A DNA stretch of 64,000 bases from Candidatus Devosia phytovorans (GCA_029202405.1 CP119312.1:3043001-3107000), one strand, 5' to 3'; positions 41,572 to 51,728 are shown, counted from the first letter of the stretch. Notes: a model not told the origin generated them from the letters alone. Numbers and translations are program-made.

Positions 41572-41621
41572 GCCAAAACTATCCTCCCGTGCATTCTTGC
41601 GATGCACATACGAACAATCTA

Positions 41622-41633
41622 TTCATAAATGAA
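41622..41633. promoter_or_regulatory. candidate operator in the divergent importer/IclR gap
   Basis: TTCAT-AA-ATGAA is a small perfect palindrome in the AT-rich part of the 198-bp gap between the importer operon and the IclR gene. It lies about 50 bases upstream of the importer start codon, where a regulator could block or activate its promoter. Binding by the neighbouring IclR protein is inferred only from position. Confidence 0.35.
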
Positions 41634-41769
41634 GGAATGGCGCAAGACGTTGTCGTTCCGCCAAAGAGTCACCAATCACAGCCATTGGTGACGCTCGATG
41701 CTAACAGTCTGCTAGCCAATTCGGGCAAACGCTGCTCCCCAGCGGAGCGTATGAGACCGGGAGTTTGAC

Positions 41770-42543
41770 GTGGCGATGGATGAAGACGGCGACCGCTATC
41801 GCGCCCCGGCGCTGGACAAGGGGCTTGATATTCTCGAGCTTCTGGCAGCGACGGCCGATGGCTTGAGCCAAGCGGAAATCGCCAAGGCGCTCGAGCGCAC
41901 GCCCAATGAAATCTACCGCATGCTCGACCGCCTGGTGCGGCGCAACTATGTGCGCCGCACCTTGGAAGACCGCTACGAGATCACCCTTAAACTGTTCGAG
42001 CTGGCCCATAAAAGACCGCCCATGCATCGCATGGTCAGCCAGGCCATGCCGGTGCTCCGCAGCTTTGCACTCAAGGCTGAACAGGCCGTGCACCTGGTCG
42101 TCCAGGACCGCAATATCCTCGTCGTCATCGCCCAGGTCGACGGCCCGGGCTATTGGAATGTCTCGATCCGCGTCGGCTCGCGCCTGAGCCTGGTCAACAC
42201 CGGCTCAGGCCATGTTTTCCTCGCCTTTGCCACGCCCGAGGAGAGGCTGCTGATGCTCGAGGAACAGGACCTCGGCTCGCCCGAAAAGATGCCGAAAGAC
42301 CTCGAAGCCCGCCTCGAAAAGGTCCGCGAGCGCGGCTATGAAAACATGCCCAGCGCCCAGGTTTCGAGCGTTTCCAACCTGACGGTCCCGATCTTCGGAC
42401 CGCTCGGTTCGGTCATCGCGGTCCTCACCTGCCCCTATACCCAGCGGCTGGACAAATCCGATGCGCCGAACATGGACGCGGTGCTCGGCCTGTTGCAGCA
42501 GGCAGGCCAGGATATTTCAAACCGGGCGACACCGAAGGAATAA
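41770..42543 (+). CDS. IclR-family transcriptional regulator
   Basis: DNA-binding regulator of 257 residues from GTG 41770 with GGGAG six bases upstream. The N-terminal winged helix is ALDKGLDILELLAATADGLS, then QAEIAKALERTPNEIYRMLD (about residues 13-75). The C-terminal IclR effector domain includes QAVHLVVQDRNILVVIAQVDG, RLSLVNTGSGHVFLAFATPEER and NLTVPIFGPLGSVIAVLT. Divergent to the sugar importer and co-directional with the lactonase-like gene 20 bp downstream, it is the obvious local regulator. Confidence 0.93.
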   Translation: MAMDEDGDRYRAPALDKGLDILELLAATADGLSQAEIAKALERTPNEIYRMLDRLVRRNYVRRTLEDRYEITLKLFELAHKRPPMHRMVSQAMPVLRSFALKAEQAVHLVVQDRNILVVIAQVDGPGYWNVSIRVGSRLSLVNTGSGHVFLAFATPEERLLMLEEQDLGSPEKMPKDLEARLEKVRERGYENMPSAQVSSVSNLTVPIFGPLGSVIAVLTCPYTQRLDKSDAPNMDAVLGLLQQAGQDISNRATPKE

Positions 42544-42562
42544 GCGGAGGAATTTCAAAGTG

Positions 42563-43384
42563 ATGCGCATTCTCGACACCCATCTCCACCTCATTTATCC
42601 CGACCGCTTCAGCTATCCCTGGCTCTCGGGCGCACCGGCCATCAACAGGTCTTGGAGCGTGGAAGACTATTTCGCCGAAGCCGTGCCGCTGGGCATTGAG
42701 GCGGCGCTGCACATGGAAGTGGATGTCGCCGAAAAGGACATGCTGGCCGAGAGCGAATTCGTCCTCACCCTGCCGCGCATCACCGGCGCCATTGCCGCCT
42801 GCCGGCCGGAGGGCATGGGCTTCGTCGACCAGATCGAGCGCCTTTCCGAGCACGCCCATATCAAGGGCGTGCGCCGCATCCTGCATGAATCCCCGGACGA
42901 TCTCAGCCAGTCGGACCTGTTTGTCGAAAACATCCGCCACCTGCCCGATTATGACCTGAGCTTTGACCTCTGCGTGCGGGCCGACCAGTTGCCGGTCGGG
43001 CAGATGCTGGTCGAGCGGGCGCCCGATGTCAGCTTCATCCTCGACCATTGCGGCGTTCCGGATGTGCTCGGCGCCGGGCTCGATCCTTGGCGCGACAATA
43101 TCAGACGCATCAGCAAGTTGCCCAATCTCAACGCCAAGGTTTCCGGAGTCGTCGCCTATGCCGGTCCGGACTGGAGCGTCGAGACGGTTCGCCCTTATGT
43201 CGAGCATATCATCGAATGTTTCGGCTGGGATCGCGTGGTCTGGGGCTCGGACCATCCCGTGGTGACGCGCACCGGCTCGCTGACCCGCTGGGTCGAGGCG
43301 ACGCGCGCGATCATCAGCGGGGCCAGCGATGACGAACAGGCCAGGCTGCTCCACCGCAACGCCGAGCGCATCTACAAGGTGTGA
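42563..43384 (+). CDS. amidohydrolase-family lactonase, probable L-fuconolactonase
   Basis: COG3618-type TIM-barrel hydrolase of 273 residues. Signatures are MRILDTHLHLIYPDRFSYPW (HxH), GVRRILHES, VSFILDHCGVPDV, NLNAKVSGVVAY and RVVWGSDHPVVTR (Asp-His). The family includes L-fucono-1,5-lactonase and L-rhamnono-lactonase. Next to fucD this fits hydrolysis of L-fuconolactone to L-fuconate. The start is ATG 42563, or the in-frame GTG 42560, whose distance (nine bases) to GGAGG is better. Confidence 0.87.
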   Translation: MRILDTHLHLIYPDRFSYPWLSGAPAINRSWSVEDYFAEAVPLGIEAALHMEVDVAEKDMLAESEFVLTLPRITGAIAACRPEGMGFVDQIERLSEHAHIKGVRRILHESPDDLSQSDLFVENIRHLPDYDLSFDLCVRADQLPVGQMLVERAPDVSFILDHCGVPDVLGAGLDPWRDNIRRISKLPNLNAKVSGVVAYAGPDWSVETVRPYVEHIIECFGWDRVVWGSDHPVVTRTGSLTRWVEATRAIISGASDDEQARLLHRNAERIYKV

Positions 43385-43447
43385 CCTTGTAAGGAACCTC
43401 GACCCGGCGCACAGTCTTATCCAAGAACAAGAATATGGGATGAGACT

Positions 43448-44278
43448 ATGAGCGTCAGCGCCGATCGTATTGCCGTTTCCACCTGGTCACTGCACCGCCT
43501 CCTGGGCATGACCTATCCGCACGACCTGACCACAAACGAAGTCGGGCCGATGCATGAAACCTATGGCGAGGGCGAAGAATCCCTGCTCGGCCTGCCGTCG
43601 GTGCTGGCCAATCACGGCTATCACCGGCTGGAGATCGTCTCCTTCCACCTGCGCAGCCGCGACCCGATCTATCTGGCCGAACTCAAGGACCAGCTGCGGA
43701 TTGCCGAGGTCAAGCTGCAGACGCTTCTCATCGATGCCGGCGATATCAGCGATCCCGAACATGGCGCGCGCGACCAGAAGTGGATTGCCGGCTGGATCGA
43801 AGTTGCCAATGAGCTGGGCGCAGAGAATGCGCGCATCATTGCCGGCAAGCAAAAGCCGACCCGCGATGCGCTGGATCGATCGATCAAGGCGCTGACGGCG
43901 CTGGCTGACGGCAATTCCGGATCGCCCGTGCGACTGGTCACCGAGAACTGGTTCGACCTGCTGTCGGAGCCGGCGCATGTGCACTATCTGCTCGACAAGC
44001 TGGACGGTCGCATCGGGCTGCTCGGCGACTTCGGCAATTGGGGCGGGGCGAACAAATATTCCGACCTGGCCTCGATCTTCAGCCGGGCGGAACTGTGCCA
44101 CGCCAAGGCCAGTTTCATCGACGGGGATCTCGACGCGGTCGATTATGGCGCCTGCGTCAAGCTGGCCGAGGCGGCGGGCTATACGGGGCCTTACACGCTG
44201 ATCTTTGACAGCGAAATTCCCGGCGAATGGAACGGCTTGGCGGCAGAGCGGGACTTCATCACCTCGCTTAGGGAATAA
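43448..44278 (+). CDS. sugar phosphate isomerase/epimerase family protein (TIM barrel, xylose-isomerase-like)
   Basis: 276-residue AP-endonuclease-2-type barrel: IAVSTWSLHRLLGMTY, GYHRLEIVSFHLRSRDP, LQTLLIDAGDISDPEHG, VRLVTENWFDLL, IGLLGDFGNWGG, AELCHAKASFIDGD and YTLIFDSEIPGEW supply the usual metal-binding Glu/Asp/His positions. The family includes isomerases, epimerases and dehydratases of sugars. Its place after the lactonase gene suggests a step in the same deoxy-sugar catabolism, but the reaction is not assignable. Confidence 0.8.
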   Translation: MSVSADRIAVSTWSLHRLLGMTYPHDLTTNEVGPMHETYGEGEESLLGLPSVLANHGYHRLEIVSFHLRSRDPIYLAELKDQLRIAEVKLQTLLIDAGDISDPEHGARDQKWIAGWIEVANELGAENARIIAGKQKPTRDALDRSIKALTALADGNSGSPVRLVTENWFDLLSEPAHVHYLLDKLDGRIGLLGDFGNWGGANKYSDLASIFSRAELCHAKASFIDGDLDAVDYGACVKLAEAAGYTGPYTLIFDSEIPGEWNGLAAERDFITSLRE

Positions 44279-44330
44279 TGCTTAGGGCACAATAAGCCCA
44301 TTGTTAACGGGCCTGGCGCAGAGTGGCACC

Positions 44331-46052
44331 ATGTCCGTGACCTCGCTCAAGCCTGTCGCGCCGGCCCTGCCCCGCTTCGAGCGGGTCGACGCCATGCTGG
44401 CACGGATCGTCGATACGGCGGCCGTGGGCATGGTGGTGTCGCGCATGAGCGGCCGCATGGTCTATGGCAACCGCGCTTTCACCGCCCTGCTCGGACAGGA
44501 GATTGTCGAAGGCGGGACGCACAATATTCTCGATGTGATCCACGCGGATGACCGGGCCATTGCGCGGCTGCAGCTGTTGCGGCTGATGGCGGGGGAAATC
44601 GAGGATTATCGCGGCGAGCACAGGTTTCTGCATGTCGATGGCGAGCCGCGCTGGGTGAGCGTGGCGGCGTCGCTGTTGCGCGACGATGCGGATGGCTCGC
44701 CCGCCTATCTCATCACGCAGGTGACCAATATCGAATTGCAGAAAAAGGCCGAGGCGGCACTCGCGCATTCAGAGAGCCGGCTGAATTTTGCGCTGGAGAG
44801 CGCGCGGCAGGGTGTGTGGGACCACGATATCGTCAATGACACGATGTTCTACTCGCGGCAGTGGCGGGTGATGCGGGGCATTCCGCCGGACGAAGAGGTG
44901 GATGGCAGCCAGGAGAAGTGGCTCGAGCGGATTCATCCCGATGACTTGCAGCATGTGCTGGATAATGTCGACAAGCAGGACAGGGGCGATGCCGATCTCG
45001 ATGCGCTGGAATATCGCGAGCTGCGGCGGGACGGATCCTATGTGTGGATTCTAAGCCGCGGACGACCGGTGGAATGGGATGGTGCGGGCAACCCGACGCG
45101 GACGCTGGGAACCGATACCGATATCACGCGGCTCAAACTGGTGGAGCAGGAGCTGGCAGCCCAGAAGGAACGACTGCGGGTGACGCTGGATTCGATCGCG
45201 GACGGCATGATTTCGACCGATGAAAGTGGGCATGTGGTGTTCATGAACCCGGCGGCTGAAACGCTGACGGGCTATCGTTCAGCCGAGGCCATGGGGCGGG
45301 AGGTGCGCTCGATCTTTATCGTGCGCGACGGGGCGACAGGGGCAGTTCAGCCCTGCCCGGTGGCGATCTGCCTCGGGAGTGACATGCCGGTCCAGCTCGA
45401 CGACGACATGATCCTCGTGGCGCGGACAGGGGCGGAGCGCGACATCCGCTGCACGGCAGCGCCGGTCAAGACGCCACAGGGCCGGTTGAGCGGGGCAGTG
45501 CTGGTATTTCAGGACGTGTCCCAGAGCCGGGCGATGCAGCGCGAACTGGCGCATTCAGCCAGCCATGACAACCTGACCGGACTGCCCAACCGGGCGGCCT
45601 TCGACCGGGCGCTCAATGCCGCCGTCGGCACGACGCGGGACGGGCGTACGCATTGCCTGCTCTATATCGATCTCGACCGGTTCAAGCCGGTCAATGATAC
45701 AGCAGGGCATGCGGCTGGAGATGCGCTGCTCAAGCAGATCGCCCAGACCATCCGCGGCTGCTGCCGCAGCCATGATGTACCGGCGCGCATCGGGGGCGAC
45801 GAATTTGCCGTGGTGCTGAACGATTGCCCGGGAGACGGCGGGCGCGCTGTGGCCGACAAGATTGTGCGAGCGATCGCGGCGCTGGCATTCCAATGGGCGG
45901 GCCGGGACTATCCGATCAGCGCCTCAGTTGGCGTGACGATGATTACCGAGGCGCAGCCGACCCCGCTCGGCTTCATGGGCGAGGCCGATGCCGCCTGCTA
46001 TGCTGCCAAGGCGCGCGGCCGCGGCATGGCCGTGCATTTTTCCGACCTCTAG
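44331..46052 (+). CDS. soluble multi-PAS diguanylate cyclase (GGDEF)
   Basis: 573-residue c-di-GMP synthase with three PAS domains (about 25-150, 155-275 with WDHDIVNDTMFYSRQWRVMRG, and 285-405 with MISTDESGHVVFMNPAAETL) and no TM segment. The GGDEF domain (from about 420, HDNLTGLPNRAAFDRAL) has the active-site GGDEF at 488-492 and I-site RSHD at 479-482, both canonical. No EAL domain. The start is ATG 44331; the in-frame TTG at 44301 is less likely. It could bind a cofactor such as heme or flavin in a PAS, but nothing visible proves it. Confidence 0.92.
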   Translation: MSVTSLKPVAPALPRFERVDAMLARIVDTAAVGMVVSRMSGRMVYGNRAFTALLGQEIVEGGTHNILDVIHADDRAIARLQLLRLMAGEIEDYRGEHRFLHVDGEPRWVSVAASLLRDDADGSPAYLITQVTNIELQKKAEAALAHSESRLNFALESARQGVWDHDIVNDTMFYSRQWRVMRGIPPDEEVDGSQEKWLERIHPDDLQHVLDNVDKQDRGDADLDALEYRELRRDGSYVWILSRGRPVEWDGAGNPTRTLGTDTDITRLKLVEQELAAQKERLRVTLDSIADGMISTDESGHVVFMNPAAETLTGYRSAEAMGREVRSIFIVRDGATGAVQPCPVAICLGSDMPVQLDDDMILVARTGAERDIRCTAAPVKTPQGRLSGAVLVFQDVSQSRAMQRELAHSASHDNLTGLPNRAAFDRALNAAVGTTRDGRTHCLLYIDLDRFKPVNDTAGHAAGDALLKQIAQTIRGCCRSHDVPARIGGDEFAVVLNDCPGDGGRAVADKIVRAIAALAFQWAGRDYPISASVGVTMITEAQPTPLGFMGEADAACYAAKARGRGMAVHFSDL

Positions 46053-46055
46053 GCG

Positions 46056-47435
46056 CTATTCCAACGGCTTGAGACCGGCCAGCAGGGTCGGGATCAATTC
46101 CGTGACCGTGGGGTGGATGTGCACGGTTTCCATCATCATTGTATAGGGCGTGCCCGCGACCATGAGCTGGAGCAGGGAGTGGATGACCTCGTCGCCGCCG
46201 ATGCCCAGGATGGCCGCTCCCAGGATCTGCTTGCTCTTGGCATCGACCAGGACCTTCATCAGTCCCTGCGTTTCGCCGCGTTCGCGGGCGCGGGCGACCT
46301 TGGACATGGGCATGGTGGCGATCAGCGCCTTCTTGCCGGATTTGCGCACCTCATCCTCGCTCATGCCGATGCGGCCAAGGGGCGGGTCGATGAAGAGGCC
46401 GTGTACGGGAATGCGCTTGGCGATGGAGCGCTTGCCCTTGTCGATGACATTGTCGGCGACGATTTCGAAATCATTGTAGGAGGTGTGGGTGAAGGCGCCG
46501 CGACCGTTGATATCGCCCATGGCCCAGATGCCCTCGACATTGGTGCGCAGGTGGTCGTCGACAGGAATATAGCCGCGCTCATCAGTCTCGACGCCGGCGG
46601 CGGCGAGGTTGAGATCGGCGGTGTTGGGCTTGCGACCGAGGGCGACAAGGAAATGGCTGCCCTCGACCGAAGATCGTTTCTGGCCGCGCTGCAGTGACAG
46701 CAGGACGCCGGACCCGGCCCTGGCTACCGCCTCGATGGTGGAATTGAAGAGGAAGGTGACGCCTTCGGCTTCGAGGATCTCGCGGATGGCAGCGGAAATA
46801 TCGGCGTCCTCGCGGGTCGCGGGGCGGTCGCCGCGATCGACCACTGTGACCTTGGAGCCGAAGCGAGCATACATATGGGCAAATTCAAGCCCGATATAGC
46901 TGCCGCCGGCGATGATCAGGTGGCTCGGCAGGGTGTCGAGATCCATGATCGAGCTATTGGTGAGGTAGGGCACGCTTTTAATGCCCGGCCAGTCGGGCAC
47001 TGAAGCGGCGGCGCCGGCATTGATGAAGATCTGGCTGGCGGTGAGGCGGCGACGGCCCACCTTGACCTCTGCGGGCGAAACGAAGCTCGCCGAGCCCTTG
47101 ATATAGTCCAGCGTCTTGAGACTGCCGAGCCAGTCGGTGAGGCTCTTGACCGAGGCGTTGACCACCTTGTCCTTGCGGGCTTTCACCGCCTTCATGTCGA
47201 CGGTGACCGGGCCCTTGACCACGACGCCGAAATCGCCGGCCTTGCGGGCAGCCCAGGCGGCGCGGGCGCTGGCCACCAGCGTCTTGGTGGGCGTGCAGCC
47301 ATCGTTGACGCAAGTGCCGCCCAATTGGCGGCGCTCGATCAGCGCGACCTTGCGGCCGGCATCGGCAAGACGTGCCGCGAGAAAGGGACCGGACTGACCG
47401 GCACCGATAATGATGGCATCATACTGATCTGACAT
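46056..47435 (-). CDS. FAD/NAD(P)H disulfide oxidoreductase (mercuric-reductase-like subgroup)
   Basis: Pyridine-nucleotide-disulfide reductase fold, 459 residues, ATG 47435 with TTGGAGG upstream. FAD motif IIIGAGQSGPFLAARLA, redox-active pair CVNDGC (in GGTCVNDGCTPTKTL), NAD motif IIAGGSYIGLEFAHMYARFG, GDINGRGAFTHTSYND and the C-terminal dimerisation block HIHPTVTELIP. It lacks the lipoamide-complex context, the N-terminal HMA domain and the C-terminal Cys pair of true MerA. Substrate unknown. It lies 59 bp downstream of sthA. Confidence 0.88.
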   Translation of the reverse strand: MSDQYDAIIIGAGQSGPFLAARLADAGRKVALIERRQLGGTCVNDGCTPTKTLVASARAAWAARKAGDFGVVVKGPVTVDMKAVKARKDKVVNASVKSLTDWLGSLKTLDYIKGSASFVSPAEVKVGRRRLTASQIFINAGAAASVPDWPGIKSVPYLTNSSIMDLDTLPSHLIIAGGSYIGLEFAHMYARFGSKVTVVDRGDRPATREDADISAAIREILEAEGVTFLFNSTIEAVARAGSGVLLSLQRGQKRSSVEGSHFLVALGRKPNTADLNLAAAGVETDERGYIPVDDHLRTNVEGIWAMGDINGRGAFTHTSYNDFEIVADNVIDKGKRSIAKRIPVHGLFIDPPLGRIGMSEDEVRKSGKKALIATMPMSKVARARERGETQGLMKVLVDAKSKQILGAAILGIGGDEVIHSLLQLMVAGTPYTMMMETVHIHPTVTELIPTLLAGLKPLE

Positions 47436-47494
47436 GGGGGCCTCCAAGGACCCCAAGCCTATGTGCTTAAAGGACTTAACGCCAGCGTCCGAGC

Positions 47495-48910
47495 TTATTC
47501 TCCGGCCAATTTCACCGTGTTGCGCGGCATGCGGTTCCAGGCGTCGAGGGCGGCGATTTTGTAAGCTTCTGCCAGCGTTGGATAATTGAAGGCGTTTTCG
47601 ACAAAATAGTCGAGCGTGCCGCCCAGGTTGAGCACGGCCTGACCGATATGGATGAGCTCGGTGGCGCCCTCGCCGACGATATGAACGCCAAGGAGCTTGC
47701 GCGTATCGAGGGCAAAGATCATTTTCATCATGCCCGACTGCAGGCCCATGATATGGCCGCGCGAGGTTTCGCGGAAACGGGCGATGCCGGCTTCATAGGC
47801 GATGCCCTGGGCGCGGACCTGCTGCTCGGTGAGACCGACGGTGGAGATTTCCGGCACGGCATAGATGCCATAGGGGAAAAATTCGGGCGCTGGCGGCATG
47901 GGCGCGCCACAGGCATGCAGCGCGGCGATGCGGCCCTGCTCCATCGACGTGGAGGCGAGCGAGGGCCAGCCGATGACGTCGCCGGCAGCATAGATGTGGC
48001 GCACGGAGGTCTGGAAGGTCACGGGATCGACCTTGAGGCGGCCGCGATCGACCGGCGTGATGCCGGCATTTTCGAGCCCGAGATCGGCCGTGGCGCCGGA
48101 GCGACCGGCGGCATAAAGCAGCATGTCGGAGCGGAGGCGGCGGCCGTCGGCGAGGATCGAGACGGGCCAGCCCTGCTCGTCGAGCTCGACCTTTTCCACC
48201 TTGGCGCCGAGGCGGATGGTCATGCCGCGCTTGCGCAGGTCGTGGGTGAATTCCTCGATGATCTCGCGATCGATGAAATCGAGGATGGTATCCTTGGGCT
48301 CGACAATGGTGACGGGCACGTCGAGCGCGGAAAAGATTGTGGCATATTCGATGCCGATGACGCCGGCGCCGACCACGGTCAGGCTGCGCGGCACCCGCGG
48401 CTCGGCGACGAGACTGTCGCTGTCGACCACGGAATGGTCGTTGAACGGGATATTGGCCGGACGATAGGGCGCGGTGCCGACGGCAATGACGGCATGATCG
48501 AAGCTGAATGTGGTGTCGTCGCCATCAGGGGCGGTGACGGCGATGTGGTTGGCATCGACGAATCTGGCCATGCCGCCGAAGGTACGCACGCCATTGCGGT
48601 TGAACTGATGCTCGAGCACTTCGATCTCGTGGTCGAGCGTCATCCGGAGGCGGGCGCCCAAATCCTTGCCTTCGATGTCCTTTTTGACGCGATAGGCGAG
48701 GCCATAAAAGCCACGTTCACGCCAGCCGGAGAGGTTGAGCACCGTTTCGCGCAAGGTCTTGCTTGGAATGGTACCGGTATGGACCGAGACTCCGCCAAGG
48801 CGCAGGCGGTTTTCTACGACCAGCACCGATTTGCCCAGCTTGGCCGCCTGCACGGCCGCACGGCGTCCGGCGGGGCCGCTACCGATGACGATGATGTTGA
48901 AATGTTCCAA
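47495..48910 (-). CDS. sthA: soluble pyridine nucleotide transhydrogenase
   Basis: Cytosolic flavoprotein moving reducing equivalents between NADPH and NAD+, 471 residues. It keeps the reductase fold (IIVIGSGPAGRRAAVQAAKLG; VGAGVIGIEYATIF) but has GGVSVHTGTIPSKTLRE in place of the CxxxxC redox pair, the loss that marks SthA. The C-terminal region has HIVGEGATELIHIGQAVL and ENAFNYPTLAEAYKIAA. It starts with TTG 48910 behind GAGGAC. With the adjacent paralogous reductase it may balance NADPH. Confidence 0.93.
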   Translation of the reverse strand: MEHFNIIVIGSGPAGRRAAVQAAKLGKSVLVVENRLRLGGVSVHTGTIPSKTLRETVLNLSGWRERGFYGLAYRVKKDIEGKDLGARLRMTLDHEIEVLEHQFNRNGVRTFGGMARFVDANHIAVTAPDGDDTTFSFDHAVIAVGTAPYRPANIPFNDHSVVDSDSLVAEPRVPRSLTVVGAGVIGIEYATIFSALDVPVTIVEPKDTILDFIDREIIEEFTHDLRKRGMTIRLGAKVEKVELDEQGWPVSILADGRRLRSDMLLYAAGRSGATADLGLENAGITPVDRGRLKVDPVTFQTSVRHIYAAGDVIGWPSLASTSMEQGRIAALHACGAPMPPAPEFFPYGIYAVPEISTVGLTEQQVRAQGIAYEAGIARFRETSRGHIMGLQSGMMKMIFALDTRKLLGVHIVGEGATELIHIGQAVLNLGGTLDYFVENAFNYPTLAEAYKIAALDAWNRMPRNTVKLAGE

Positions 48911-48954
48911 GAAAACGTCCTCGCGTTACCGCTTTGCGTGCCCAGATATCTGTC

Positions 48955-49004
48955 GCGTTCTCGAACCGCAAAACCGATGCCCACTTTGGCCGAGAACGCT
49001 CTAG
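48955..49004. repeat. RIME-like palindromic repeat, copy 1
   Basis: GCGTTCTCG (48955-48963) and CGAGAACGC (48991-48999) are perfect inverted arms around AACCGCAAAACCG...CCACTTTGGC, ending CTCTAG. The same plan recurs at 51.7 and 56.8 kb and resembles intergenic repeats common in Rhizobiales genomes. Confidence 0.8.
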
Positions 49005-49131
49005 TGGCTGAGTGTGACAATAGCGCTGCAAATGTTGCAATCGCGCAAACGGAAAGGCTGCGTCTTGTAATTGACATGGAACACCCCGCCGCTATGGTCC
49101 CGCTCGCAATTTGACTTACAGGAAAACAGCC

Positions 49132-49974
<843 letters not shown>

Positions 49975-49975
49975 C

Positions 49976-51124
49976 ATGAGTGTGGACCCCGTCGACCTGC
50001 TCAAGGCGCTGATCGCCTGCCCCTCGGTTACGCCCGAGGAGGCGGGCGCGCTGGACCTGCTGGAGCGGGTGCTGCGCGACAACGGCTTTACCGTCACGCG
50101 GCTGCGCTTTGAGGGCGACGGGTCCTATCCGGTGGACAATCTTTTTGCCATTCGCGGTACGGGCGGGCGGCGGCTGCTGTTTGCCGGGCATACGGATGTG
50201 GTGCCGCCGGGGGGTCTGGGCACCTGGACCAGTGATCCCTTCGTGGCGCGCGAGGCCGACGGCAGGCTCTATGGGCGCGGCGCGGCCGACATGAAGTCAG
50301 GCATTGCAGCATTCGTGGCCGCGGCGTCGGCCATTCCGGCCGAGGTCGGGACGGTGATGCTGGCCATTACCAATGACGAGGAAGCCGACGCGGTCAATGG
50401 CACGGCCAAGCTGATGGCCTGGGCGGAAGCGCAGCAGCAGCATTTCGACTTTGCCATTGTGGGCGAGCCGAGTTCGGCGGCCAGCCTTGGCGACAGTATC
50501 AAGATCGGGCGGCGCGGGTCGCTGTCGGGGGTGATCACGGTCAGCGGGACGCAGGGCCATGTGGCCTATCCGGATCGGGCCAACAATCCGATGCCGGCGC
50601 TGGCGCGGGTGGTGACGGCGCTCGACACGGGAATCGACCAGGGCACGGCGCATTTTCCGGCGAGCAACCTGGAAGTCACCTCAATTGACGTGGGCAATCC
50701 GATTTCCAATGTGATCCCAGCGTTAGGCACGATCCGCTTCAATATCCGTTACAATGACCTGTGGACGCCGCAGACGCTGGCGGACTGGGTGCGCGGGCGG
50801 ATTGGCACGGTGGATGCCAAGGGTGCGGTGATCGATTTCAAGGTGGCCGGCGTGCCGTCGCGCTCCTTCCTGTCGCCGCTGAGCGAGGATGTGGAAACGC
50901 TGAGTGCATCAATCGCGGCGGTCACCGGGGCGCGGCCGGACTTCTCGACGGGCGGCGGGACCTCGGATGCGCGCTTCATCGCGCAATATGGGCCGGTGGT
51001 GGAATGTGGGCTCGTGGGCCCCAGCATGCACAAGGCGGACGAGCATATTGCCGTGTCGGACCTGACGGGCCTGACCGCCATCTATCGTGATTTCATGACC
51101 CGCTTTTTTGGAGCCGGCGCATGA
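49976..51124 (+). CDS. dapE: succinyl-diaminopimelate desuccinylase
   Basis: M20 di-zinc hydrolase releasing succinate from N-succinyl-LL-DAP, 382 residues from ATG 49976. Zinc ligands lie in LLFAGHTDVVPPG (His), YGRGAADMKSGIAAF (Asp), ITNDEEADAVNGT (catalytic Glu-Glu), FAIVGEPSSA and GPSMHKADEH. The DapE-specific FSTGGGTSDARFI is present. Its stop overlaps the next start in ATGA. Confidence 0.95.
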   Translation: MSVDPVDLLKALIACPSVTPEEAGALDLLERVLRDNGFTVTRLRFEGDGSYPVDNLFAIRGTGGRRLLFAGHTDVVPPGGLGTWTSDPFVAREADGRLYGRGAADMKSGIAAFVAAASAIPAEVGTVMLAITNDEEADAVNGTAKLMAWAEAQQQHFDFAIVGEPSSAASLGDSIKIGRRGSLSGVITVSGTQGHVAYPDRANNPMPALARVVTALDTGIDQGTAHFPASNLEVTSIDVGNPISNVIPALGTIRFNIRYNDLWTPQTLADWVRGRIGTVDAKGAVIDFKVAGVPSRSFLSPLSEDVETLSASIAAVTGARPDFSTGGGTSDARFIAQYGPVVECGLVGPSMHKADEHIAVSDLTGLTAIYRDFMTRFFGAGA

Positions 51125-51654
51125 GGATCTGGCGACTGGCGAGCGAAGCCTATGCCGGCTGGCTGATGATCCTGCGGGGCGAGGCGGGCTGGCGGGAGCG
51201 GTTTTCGCTCAATGCGGCGGGACTGCTGTCGGGGTTGGTTATTTTCTTTTTCGCCGCATTCCTCGCCATTGCGCTGGGCTCGATCGTGCTGGCCATGCCC
51301 GATGTGTTCGGGGTGCTGGACCTGCTGCTGGTGCATGCCATCTGGGTGCTGGCCTTCTGGGCCACGATCAAGGCGACGAAAATGGCGCTCAAGGACGAGG
51401 TGGCAACGCTCGACCTGCTGGTTCCCGGCATCTACTTGCTGGTGGGGTATCTCGTCGTCGGATCGGTGCTGAACCTGATCCTGGCGCCGCTGGTGCAATT
51501 GCTGACGCTGCTGCTGGCCTGGCCGATCTATCGGTTGGGGCGCATGGCAACGGAATGGAACAAGGGGATCACGGCAGCGTTTGCCGCCGCGACAGTCTTG
51601 CTGCTTGTCGCGGTGCCGCAAGCGCTCTACATGCTCAGCAGTGTTCCTGTGTAG
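51121..51654 (+). CDS. polytopic membrane protein of unknown function
   Basis: 177 residues with about four hydrophobic segments (about 33-58, 63-86, 98-135, 150-172) and a basic N terminus (MRIWRLASEAYAGWLMILRG). It overlaps dapE by ATGA, so it is translated from the dapDE mRNA. I recognise no domain. A second small membrane protein follows after a RIME-like repeat. Confidence 0.8.
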   Translation: MRIWRLASEAYAGWLMILRGEAGWRERFSLNAAGLLSGLVIFFFAAFLAIALGSIVLAMPDVFGVLDLLLVHAIWVLAFWATIKATKMALKDEVATLDLLVPGIYLLVGYLVVGSVLNLILAPLVQLLTLLLAWPIYRLGRMATEWNKGITAAFAAATVLLLVAVPQALYMLSSVPV

Positions 51655-51663
51655 TCTTTAGTT

Positions 51664-51711
51664 GCGTTGTCGAACCGCAAAACCGGTATCCCGTTTTGCC
51701 GAAAACGCTCC
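51664..51711. repeat. RIME-like palindromic repeat, copy 2
   Basis: GCGTTGTCGAACCGCAAAAC at the left and TTTTGCCGAAAACGCTCCAG at the right are imperfect inverted arms around CGGTATCCCG. It sits between two membrane-protein genes in the same orientation. Confidence 0.78.
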
Positions 51712-51728
51712 AGTTTGAGGAAAGCCCT

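Noticed and set aside
46056..47435. Annotation as mercuric reductase (merA)
   Set aside because: It has the CxxxxC reductase centre but lacks the C-terminal Cys-Cys pair and HMA domain, and no mer genes are nearby.
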